Source of the DNA: LMUY01 sp965276785
GTDB taxonomy: Bacteria; Pseudomonadota; Alphaproteobacteria; Acetobacterales; Acetobacteraceae
Assembly: GCA_965276785.1 (NCBI GenBank)
Contig: OZ255629.1
Span: 310,001-374,000, forward strand
Direction of reading: 5' to 3'
Length of the DNA: 64,000 nt
Notes under the pieces: model-generated
What the model was told of the DNA's origin: nothing
Database searches by the model: none
The model's input: only the letters and a program-made list of their open reading frames with translations
In this document: in pieces, positions 49,257 to 57,717 of the stretch
How positions within the stretch are numbered: the first letter of the stretch is position 1
How the letters are laid out: each line of letters starts with the position of its first letter
Position numbers and translations under genes: made by a program

Positions 49257-50783
49257 ATGCGCAAGCTCCTGCTGGCCACAACGGCCGCACTGGGCGTTTC
49301 GATGGGAGCGTCTGCGTATGCCGACGCCCAGGTGGTCACCACGTCCGACATCGGTCAGGCATCCGACGATGGCCAGGGCTTCCCGACGCCGGGCACGGTG
49401 ACGGTGCGGCTCAACGGCCGTTTCCGGTTCTATATGGGCGCAGTGGCCCAGGACAACTCGCGAACCAGCTTCAATCCCGCCTCGCCATCCGCCAACGCCG
49501 CCACGAATTCCGGCGGAGTGACGACCAATAGCCCCAGCTCCGGCTACAACAAGCTGGGCAATTACGGCATCGTCGAGTTAGCTCGGCTGTACCCTGGCTT
49601 TGACGGCGTCGCCGCCAACGGCCTGAAATATGGTGCGTCGATCGAGATACGGCAGGACAACGGGTATGGCTCGGGTGGCGGCGTCTATGGGTCCATCAGC
49701 GGCAGCAATAGCAAGCAGGGCGTCCTCTACATCCGGCGTGAATGGGGCTATCTCGGGACCGATAAGCTTGGAACGCTGCGCCTCGGCGCTTCGGACCAGC
49801 CGACGAGCTTGTTCCTGACCGGCAACTTCGAAACGTTCGACTCCGGCGGCTTGGACGGTGACCTTCCGTTCGGTTATTTCACCAGCGCTGCCACTCTCGC
49901 CTTCCCGTTCGCCGACCAAGGCGGCCTGTACTCCACCAACAAGATCGTTTACGTCTCACCGCAAGTCTACGGCTTCGATGGCGGCTTGAGCTTCGAGCCA
50001 AACACTCAGGCCGTCGGCGGCGATTCGAGTTCGTGCCCGCCTTCGCCCGGAATCGGACAGTTTACGTCCGGTGGTCAGGCCGCCGCCGCTGCCGGTTGCC
50101 CCTTGCTGTCCTCCACCAGCACGGGCGACGTCGCCCGCCGGCGCAACACCTACGAGGCGTTGCTGCGCTATCGCGGCACGTTCGGCCCGATCGGGGTTGC
50201 GGCAACGGCTTCCTACACCGGGTCTGGCCGCGTGCTGGACAGTGGCATTCAGGGCTCGGCAATCAATCCGAAGCATTTCCCGCTGGAGGATTTGAGCGTC
50301 GGCGATTTCGGCTTGGTGTTTACCTATGGCGGGTTGTCGTTTGGCGGCAACTACCAGTTCGGGCGCTACAACGTCAGCGGCGGCGGTTTCAACGCTCTGA
50401 TCGCCAGGGGGCAGCCAAACAGCAGTGCCGCCATCGTCGGTGCGACCTACACGTTTGGCCCAATAATCTTCGGTGCTCACTACCTCAGGTCCTGGTCGGA
50501 GGGCGACCAGCAGACCGCCACCGGCTTCAGCCCGGCCAACAACACCGTCCGCGAAGTGTTTAACGCAACCACCGGCCTGGTCCCCGGCGGCCAACGCTAC
50601 GAGACGGGGGCGGCAGCGGGCGCCACCTACGCTCTGGCACCTGGGCTCGCGCTCTACCTGTCCTATGTCTGGGAGCAGCGTCGGCAGAACGGGTTCAACT
50701 TCCTCACCAACCAGTCCAACAGCCCGAACGGTAACAAGACAGACGCGTCGGTTATTGCGGTCGGTTCGTCTTTCGCCTGGTAG
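49257..50783 (+). CDS. Outer-membrane porin
   Basis: Trimeric-type beta-barrel porin. 508 residues. Signal peptide MRKLLLATTAALGVSMGASA, cleaved near AYADA, then alternating strands rich in Gly, Tyr, Asn and Ser: VTVRLNGRFRFYMGAV, LKYGASIEIRQDNGYGSGG, LYIRREWGYLGTDKLGTLRL GASDQ-like segments of the classical Gram-negative porin family. The chain ends in Trp (GSSFAW), satisfying the C-terminal aromatic rule for barrel assembly. It has a good GGAGG site, a candidate promoter upstream and a terminator hairpin downstream, so it is likely transcribed alone. Solute preference unknown. Confidence 0.92.
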   Translation: MRKLLLATTAALGVSMGASAYADAQVVTTSDIGQASDDGQGFPTPGTVTVRLNGRFRFYMGAVAQDNSRTSFNPASPSANAATNSGGVTTNSPSSGYNKLGNYGIVELARLYPGFDGVAANGLKYGASIEIRQDNGYGSGGGVYGSISGSNSKQGVLYIRREWGYLGTDKLGTLRLGASDQPTSLFLTGNFETFDSGGLDGDLPFGYFTSAATLAFPFADQGGLYSTNKIVYVSPQVYGFDGGLSFEPNTQAVGGDSSSCPPSPGIGQFTSGGQAAAAAGCPLLSSTSTGDVARRRNTYEALLRYRGTFGPIGVAATASYTGSGRVLDSGIQGSAINPKHFPLEDLSVGDFGLVFTYGGLSFGGNYQFGRYNVSGGGFNALIARGQPNSSAAIVGATYTFGPIIFGAHYLRSWSEGDQQTATGFSPANNTVREVFNATTGLVPGGQRYETGAAAGATYALAPGLALYLSYVWEQRRQNGFNFLTNQSNSPNGNKTDASVIAVGSSFAW

Positions 50784-50812
50784 CCTCAGCGCCAGCTTGA
50801 AATGCGTACCAC

Positions 50813-50836
50813 GGGCGGCAGGGCAACCTGCCGCCC
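50813..50836 (+). terminator. Hairpin with GCAA tetraloop after the porin gene
   Basis: GGGCGGCAGG (50813-50822) pairs exactly with CCTGCCGCCC (50827-50836) around GCAA, a stable GNRA tetraloop, 30 bp after the porin stop. It is followed by ATTCTG rather than a T-run. Probable transcription end or mRNA stabiliser. Confidence 0.65.
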
Positions 50837-50879
50837 ATTCTGCTTCGAAGCTCTCTCTCGCGGGAGGCAGGAGGCCACC

Positions 50880-51530
50880 ATGGAATACTCCAGCAAAACC
50901 GCCCAAACCCTCTACCGCGAACTCCCACGCGGCAAGCGGTTCGGCTTCGGCACCAAGCCCGCCGTCGTGAACGTGGACCCGCAGAACGCCTACACCCGCC
51001 CCGCCGAATTCCCCACCGCCTACCAGACCGACCCGGACCAGATGCGCCACATCAACGAGGTGAGCGCCTTGTGCCGCGCCGCCGGCGGCCCGGTGGTGTG
51101 GACCTACGTCGCCTACCTCGACTCGGCCGAGGATTGCGGCGTCTGGGGCACGCGGACAAACACGCCCGACTCGTTGCAGAACATCAAGCACGGCTCCCGC
51201 CGCGCCGAGTTCGACCAACGGCTCGAAATCGACCGAACCCGCGACGTCATCCTGCACAAGCGCATGGCCTCCGCCTTCCACGAGACCAGCCTGGCCTCGC
51301 TGCTGGTGTGGCACCGGGTGGACACGCTCATCGTCACCGGCGGCTCCACCTCCGGCTGCGTGCGGGCGACCGTGGTGGACGGGCTGTCCCACGGCTACCG
51401 CATGGTCGTGCCGGAAGAATGCGTGGCCGACCGGCACGAAAGCCCGCATTTCGCCAGCCTCTACGACATGGCGCTAAAATACGCCGACGTGCTGCCGGTG
51501 GCGGAGGTAAAGCAGGCGTTGCGCCAGTAG
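50880..51530 (+). CDS. Isochorismatase-family hydrolase (N-carbamoylsarcosine-amidase-like)
   Basis: Cysteine hydrolase acting on an amide or carbamoyl compound. 216 residues from ATG 50880, with AGGAGG eight bases upstream. Triad: Asp in VVNVDPQNAY, Lys in VILHKRMASAF and nucleophile Cys in TGGSTSGCVRATVVDGLSHG. The latter block and the RRAEFDQRLEI segment resemble N-carbamoylsarcosine amidase and maleamate amidohydrolase. No pathway genes for either substrate lie next to it. It follows the porin gene after a terminator, so it is probably expressed separately. Substrate not assignable. Confidence 0.88.
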   Translation: MEYSSKTAQTLYRELPRGKRFGFGTKPAVVNVDPQNAYTRPAEFPTAYQTDPDQMRHINEVSALCRAAGGPVVWTYVAYLDSAEDCGVWGTRTNTPDSLQNIKHGSRRAEFDQRLEIDRTRDVILHKRMASAFHETSLASLLVWHRVDTLIVTGGSTSGCVRATVVDGLSHGYRMVVPEECVADRHESPHFASLYDMALKYADVLPVAEVKQALRQ

Positions 51531-51693
51531 GGCGCCGGGCCAGCCCAGCGCCCCGCCAGTCCCCGCCTGAGAACCGGCCTGCTGACCCGACCTCGTCCGG
51601 CTCGTCGCTCCCGCTCTCACCCGGCGCAGCATCATGGTGCCCGCAGCAAGTTCGTCCCCAAGCTGCCCCACCCGGCCTAGCAACGCAGATGCA

Positions 51694-52197
51694 CTACCGC
51701 ACCGGCCGCACGCTCTCGAACAGCACCATGGGGTAGCCGCCCTGCACGAACCGGTCCACTTCGCGCATGCCAATCGCGCCCAGCACGATGCGCGAGCCCA
51801 AGTTGGCCGCTTTCGCCACCCCCACCACCCGCGTCAGCCCCGCCCGCGCGTGGGCATCCTGCAGCACCGCCCCGGCCGCCTCCCGCGCCAGCCCCTGGCC
51901 GCGCACCGCCGGGTCGAACGCCACCCGCAGCGCGATGCCCCGCGCGTCGGGCCGTTCATGCAGCCCGGTCACCCCCACCAGCGCGCCCGCCGCATCCCGC
52001 GCCGTCCACATGCCGACGTCGTGCGACGCCCAGAACGCCAACTCGCCCGCAAGGTCCTCGGCGGTTTGCGCCGGGTTGCGCACCCCGCCGAGCATGCTGG
52101 CCCAACGCCGCGGGTCCGCCTTGAACGCCTGCAGCTCGGCCAGGTCCCCCGCGCCGTAGGGCGCCAGCACCAGCCGCCCGGTGCGGATCGGAGACAC
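51694..52197 (-). CDS. GNAT N-acetyltransferase (RimJ/RimL-like)
   Basis: 167 residues from GTG 52197 (MSPIRTGRLVLAPY), chosen because earlier starts would run into the ettA gene. RimJ/RimL pattern: IRTGRLVLAPYGAGDL at the start, ALVGVTGLHERP, and the acetyl-CoA block LRVAFDPAVRGQGLAREAAG. The end VLFESVRPVR is typical. It lies 28 bp downstream of ettA on the same strand and may be co-transcribed with it. Acceptor could be a ribosomal-protein N-terminus or a small molecule. Confidence 0.85.
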   Translation of the reverse strand: MSPIRTGRLVLAPYGAGDLAELQAFKADPRRWASMLGGVRNPAQTAEDLAGELAFWASHDVGMWTARDAAGALVGVTGLHERPDARGIALRVAFDPAVRGQGLAREAAGAVLQDAHARAGLTRVVGVAKAANLGSRIVLGAIGMREVDRFVQGGYPMVLFESVRPVR

Positions 52198-52225
52198 GGC
52201 GCGGGAGGCTTGGCCGCAGCCGGGC

Positions 52226-53905
<1,680 letters not shown>

Positions 53906-54035
53906 GGCGGGCTCCTGCGTCGGCGATCGTCTCGCCCGCAGGTTTAGGGGCGCCGGATGCCCACGGCAATGCGGCTGTTCAACGCCCCATCAGCAGGGCC
54001 TCAGCCGCTCTCCGCGGCACCCCAAGCCGACCGCG

Positions 54036-54539
54036 TCAGTCCTGCTTCGGGGCGATGGACATCGCCTTCTCGCTGAGCTTGGTGGCGTATTCATCAGCCT
54101 GGTAAATGTCGCTGACGATGCTCTTGAGCTTTTCGACCTGCTGCTTCATGCCCAAGGCAGATGCGTACGCGGCCGCGGACCCGAACCCGGCAATACCGTA
54201 GTGTGACATACGCTGGTATTGGGCGATGATCTCGATATCCAGCAGCTCACCGTTCGTTGGAGCTCCATCGGTCGTGTGCTTCAGGGCCTCTTGAGCCAGC
54301 CCCTCCATCCCCCTGCAGTGATCGGGCTTAACGTCGCCGCCCGCCTCTTTGATCAGGGCCTGCAGCGACGTCGAGTGTTTCTGGATGCCGGCCACTGACT
54401 GCTCGAGCGTGGTCTTGAGCTTGGCATCATGCGCCCTCCCCGCCATCGCCTGCACCGCTCGGGCCATCTGGTCGTTGGCGGACCACAGGTCCTGCATCTC
54501 CTCGGCATAAAGTTCGGTTAAGCTTGCGGCTGCGGCCAT
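54036..54539 (-). CDS. DUF892/YciF-type ferritin-like protein
   Basis: 167 residues from ATG 54539, with AGGAG seven bases upstream; the reading frame continues upstream to 54872 without coding support. Four-helix ferritin-like bundle: SLTELYAEEMQDLWSANDQM (Glu ligands), LEQSVAGIQKHSTSLQALI, DIEIIAQYQRMSHYGIAGFG (Glu and His) and VSDIYQADEYATKLSEKAM. These repeats carry the dinuclear-metal ligand pattern of YciE/YciF stress proteins. It sits beside a radical SAM DNA-repair-like gene and a Mn catalase gene, consistent with stress defence. Confidence 0.9.
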   Translation of the reverse strand: MAAAASLTELYAEEMQDLWSANDQMARAVQAMAGRAHDAKLKTTLEQSVAGIQKHSTSLQALIKEAGGDVKPDHCRGMEGLAQEALKHTTDGAPTNGELLDIEIIAQYQRMSHYGIAGFGSAAAYASALGMKQQVEKLKSIVSDIYQADEYATKLSEKAMSIAPKQD

Positions 54540-54690
54540 GTCAGTGCTCCTGTTGTAACTCCGAAGACTAACCCGACCGCGGGACGGTTGTTCCCGGCGC
54601 AGCGCAAATAAAACCAGCCAGCCACTAAATGACCGTGTCGGCCTTATGCACGACAGACCAGTAGTAGCCCAGCAATGTGACGGCAGCCGG

Positions 54691-55803
54691 TCAGGTCCAA
54701 TACAGCACCCGCGCTTGCGGCAACCAGCGGCCGAGCGAGGCAGTGAGCGCACCGCGCAACTCCGCCATCTGCTCCGGCGGAAACACCCATTTGGTCGAGC
54801 CGAACTTGGTCGTCTTGCGCGCCCGCTGCGCCTCGTCCATTTCCAGCGCGCTGCCGGGATACCAGCTCTCAAGCACCGCCTTGGACTTGGGGGTGAAGCG
54901 ATGCGTAATCAGCTCCACCGTCAAATCCGTCTCCAACCCGGCCAAAACAGCCGCGACGTCGGCAAACAACCGGTCGTACGCGCCCGGCCACTCGGGCAAG
55001 CGCAGGATCGGCGCCACCGTAAGCCCCACCTTATAACCCGCTTCCGCCAAGCTGCGCAGCGCGCGCAGCCGCTCGGCCATCCGCGGCGCGCCCCCCTCGA
55101 ACCGCTCTGCCCCCGCGGCATTGACCGAAAAACGCACCCGCGTGCGCCCATGATGCGGCAAACCCGCCAGCGCCCCCACCGCATCGAACTTGGTGGTGAA
55201 GCGCAATTGCACCGCCGCATCCCAGGCGCCGAAATGGCGGATGCAGGCGGCGAGATGCCCCGTCAGGTGCTCGATGGCGAGCGGGTCGGTGTAGCACGAG
55301 CACTCGAACGTGGTGCCTTCGCCCGCCCGCGCGGCCGAGCGCGACGTCACCCGTCCTTGCCCCACCGCCGGCGGCAGTTCGGCAAGGATCTCCGGCAGGT
55401 TGGCATAGGCCCGGATAATCGGCGGCCCGGCCAGCGAACCGGCCAAGTAGCAATACGCGCAATGCGCCGGGCAGCCCTCCGCCAGGTCGAACCGCCAATC
55501 GGCGCTCGGCGGGATCGGTTGCAAACGCCGCCGGCTCGGGCTGGCAGTCACCACGGCGAGCGTGGTCTTGGCATCGCGATAGGCGTCCGGCAGCCCGCTG
55601 AGCCGGTCGGCGGGCAAGCGGACGATCTCCGCTCCGAGGGCCGCGGCGCGGTCCACCATGGCTGCGCCCGCGGGCCAAGCGAGCGCGGCCGGCGTCACCA
55701 GCACCCGGCGTGGCACCCACAGCCGGGATTGGGTTGGGGCAGGGAGCGTAATGGCGTTCACCGGGCGGCAACGCGCCCGCCCGGCCCAGGGTGCCCCGGC
55801 CAC
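54691..55803 (-). CDS. SPL-family radical SAM protein (spore-photoproduct-lyase-like)
   Basis: 370 residues; both possible starts are GTG (55803 or 55761, the latter giving MNAITLPAPTQSRLWVPRRV). The [4Fe-4S] motif is CPAHCAYC with Cys111, Cys115 and Cys118, followed by YLAGSLAGPPIIRAYANLPE. A further conserved segment TFECSCYTDPLAIEHLTG aligns with the repair-specific Cys region of spore photoproduct lyase. The C-terminal ELITHRFTPKSKAVLESWYP is typical of the SPL/COG1533 group. The organism type does not form spores, so its role is probably repair of another DNA photolesion or RNA/tRNA modification. Divergent from the Mn catalase. Confidence 0.85.
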   Translation of the reverse strand: MAGAPWAGRARCRPVNAITLPAPTQSRLWVPRRVLVTPAALAWPAGAAMVDRAAALGAEIVRLPADRLSGLPDAYRDAKTTLAVVTASPSRRRLQPIPPSADWRFDLAEGCPAHCAYCYLAGSLAGPPIIRAYANLPEILAELPPAVGQGRVTSRSAARAGEGTTFECSCYTDPLAIEHLTGHLAACIRHFGAWDAAVQLRFTTKFDAVGALAGLPHHGRTRVRFSVNAAGAERFEGGAPRMAERLRALRSLAEAGYKVGLTVAPILRLPEWPGAYDRLFADVAAVLAGLETDLTVELITHRFTPKSKAVLESWYPGSALEMDEAQRARKTTKFGSTKWVFPPEQMAELRGALTASLGRWLPQARVLYWT

Positions 55804-55907
55804 CGCGCCCCGAAGCGATCACGTCGCGGCTAGGAGGGCGACGAATGGGGGCGCCAAACGTCTTGCCCATGCCACGGCGATCTCTCGCCGCAGGAGGAGC
55901 AAACAAA

Positions 55908-56822
55908 ATGTTCATGCGCATCGACAAGTTGCAAGCTGAGTTGCCAGAACCCAAAACGCCCAACCCCAACGCCGCCGCGGCGCTGCAGGAACTATTGGGC
56001 GGCAAATACGGCGAGATGTCCACGCTCGGCAACTACATGTTCCAGAGCTTCAACTTCCGCAGCAAATCCAAGCTGCGCCCGTTCTACAGCCTGGTCTCCG
56101 CGATCTTCGCCGAGGAACTCGGCCATGTCGAACTGGTGAGCACCGGCGTCGCCATGCTCGCCAACGGCCCCGGCGACCAAACCCAAGAGGTCGACATCTC
56201 CAAGGCCCCGTTCAAAGCCATGCAGGACACCGCGCTGCCCGGCGCCTTCTTGTCCAACGGCGGCGGCGCCACCCCGGTGAACAGCAACGGCCTATCGTGG
56301 AACACCGACATGGTGACCACCACCGGCAACGTGATCATCGACCTGCTGCACAACTTCCACCTCGAATGCGGCGCCCGCATCCACAAGCTGCGCGTCTACG
56401 AGACCATGACCGAGCCCACCGGCCGCGAGGTCTGCGGCTACTTGCTGGTGCGCGGATCGGTGCACGCCCACGCCTACGCCTTGGCGCTAAAGCAGATCAC
56501 CGGCGTCGAGATCGAGAAGATGCTGCCCACGCCCAACATCGATCTCAGCCGCGTTCCCGAGTGCCAGAAATACCTCAACGAGGGCAGCCACCGCCGCCTC
56601 TACAAGTTCAGCCCGCACGATTACAGCGAGGCCGCCGGCATCTGGGGCGGTGGCGAGCGGGCTTTGCCGGGCGACCCCCCGGGCGAACTCGAAGTGGTCG
56701 ACGGCCACCCCGAGGGCGGCAAGATCCCCGAACTCGCCGGCAACTACGGCGCCTTCACGCCGGACTACGCCCCGCAAGAGATGTTCGAAATCGCCACCAA
56801 GCTCTACCAAAAGTCCCGCTAG
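55908..56822 (+). CDS. Manganese catalase
   Basis: Non-haem dimanganese enzyme that splits hydrogen peroxide. 304 residues from ATG 55908, with AGGAGG eleven bases upstream. Four-helix bundle with metal ligands in GGKYGEMSTLGNYMFQSF (Glu), FAEELGHVELVSTG (Glu and His), LECGARIHKLRVYE (Glu) and LLVRGSVHAHAYALAL (His). The end FTPDYAPQEMFEIATKLY is a family hallmark. It starts 105 bp from the divergent SPL gene. Soluble and cytoplasmic. Confidence 0.95.
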   Translation: MFMRIDKLQAELPEPKTPNPNAAAALQELLGGKYGEMSTLGNYMFQSFNFRSKSKLRPFYSLVSAIFAEELGHVELVSTGVAMLANGPGDQTQEVDISKAPFKAMQDTALPGAFLSNGGGATPVNSNGLSWNTDMVTTTGNVIIDLLHNFHLECGARIHKLRVYETMTEPTGREVCGYLLVRGSVHAHAYALALKQITGVEIEKMLPTPNIDLSRVPECQKYLNEGSHRRLYKFSPHDYSEAAGIWGGGERALPGDPPGELEVVDGHPEGGKIPELAGNYGAFTPDYAPQEMFEIATKLYQKSR

Positions 56823-56851
56823 ACCATCGTCATCGCCAGCAACCGCTAACT

Positions 56852-56938
56852 CGTCATCGCGAGCGCAGCGCGGCGATCCAGGCGCCACACACCGCCGTGG
56901 CGGACCCTGGATCGCCACGCCTGCGGTTCGCGATGACG
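56852..56938. repeat. Imperfect palindromic dispersed element
   Basis: Left arm CGTCATCGCGAGCGCAGCGC with GGCGATCCAGG, right arm CCTGGATCGCC... CGCGATGACG ending at 56938; the arms are reverse complements apart from short bulges. It lies 30 bp after the Mn catalase stop. The type (CGTCATCGCGAGCG...) is a frequent REP-like unit in Alphaproteobacteria and may act as a bidirectional end signal. A degraded partial copy lies at 63848-63872. Confidence 0.75.
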
Positions 56939-57009
56939 GTGCGTGCCGCAACTCAGCATCCACAACGCCGCTTGAAACTCCCCCCATCGCCGGTGTTGAT
57001 AATCGGGTC

Positions 57010-57657
57010 ATGCCCACGCAGCCCGCACCTCCCGAGCCAAATCCTCTCGCCGCCCAGCGCGCCGAGAACCGGGAGCATGCCCGCGGCATCCTGCGCCGCT
57101 TTATCGATATCGGCGCCAACATCGCCGACTCGCTCGATCCCGGCCCCTCGGATCCTTCCTTGCCCCCGCTCCGGCCCGACATCGAAGCTGCCCGCGCCTA
57201 CGACCATGTCGCGCGCGCCGTCCGCCAAGCCATCATGCTGGCCGACAAGCTCGCCGAGCCGCTGCCCCCAGAACCGCCCGAACCAGCGCCCGAATCAGCG
57301 CCCGAACCCCATCCAGAAACCAACGCCGCCGCCCGCACCCGAATCCTCCGCGAGGTCGGCGACGTCATCCGCCAATGCGCCAACGGCGAGCGGGTCGAAA
57401 AACTCGAAACCGAGCTGCTCGAGCGCCTCGACGCGCCCGAACACCAAGACCAACTCGCCGACCGCCCGATCGAAACCATCATCGCCGGCATCCGCCGCGA
57501 CATGGGGCTCGGCGCCGTACCGCTCACCGGCCCCTGGAAGCGCCCGACGCCCGGCATCGACGAATTCGCCCGCTTCGCCCCCGCTTCACCCACGGCCCCG
57601 CCCACTGCCCACGGCGACCGCCCCGTCCCCTTCCTCCACGGCAAGCACGACCCCTAA
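57010..57657 (+). CDS. Proline/alanine-rich hypothetical protein
   Basis: 215 residues from ATG 57010 (MPTQPAPPEPNP). No signal or membrane helix. Residues 15-75 are helical (AENREHARGILRRFIDIGAN, AYDHVARAVRQAIMLADKLA), 80-100 a Pro/Glu linker, 100-165 a second helical part (ARTRILREVGDVIRQCANGE, RVEKLETELLERLDAPEHQD), and 165-180 ETIIAGIRRDMGLG, followed by a disordered tail. The pattern resembles short regulatory proteins found in alphaproteobacterial genomes as unnamed neighbours of mutS, but I do not recognise a family. It lies 60 bp upstream of mutS on the same strand. Confidence 0.65.
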   Translation: MPTQPAPPEPNPLAAQRAENREHARGILRRFIDIGANIADSLDPGPSDPSLPPLRPDIEAARAYDHVARAVRQAIMLADKLAEPLPPEPPEPAPESAPEPHPETNAAARTRILREVGDVIRQCANGERVEKLETELLERLDAPEHQDQLADRPIETIIAGIRRDMGLGAVPLTGPWKRPTPGIDEFARFAPASPTAPPTAHGDRPVPFLHGKHDP

Positions 57658-57682
57658 CCCCAGCGCCGCGTCACGACTCGCT

Positions 57683-57710
57683 TGACGTCTGACGCCTGAC
57701 GTCTGACGTC
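57683..57710 (+). repeat. Four tandem 7-bp repeats in the mutS leader
   Basis: TGACGTC-TGACGCC-TGACGTC-TGACGTC, followed by TGA, ends eight bases before the mutS ATG. A 7-bp period puts a TGA stop into all three frames, so no upstream frame can read into mutS. No Shine-Dalgarno sequence is visible between the repeat and the start. Confidence 0.85.
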
Positions 57711-57717
57711 TGAATAA

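Noticed and set aside
57683..57710. CRISPR-like short repeats
   Set aside because: Units are 7 bp, directly joined and lack spacers.
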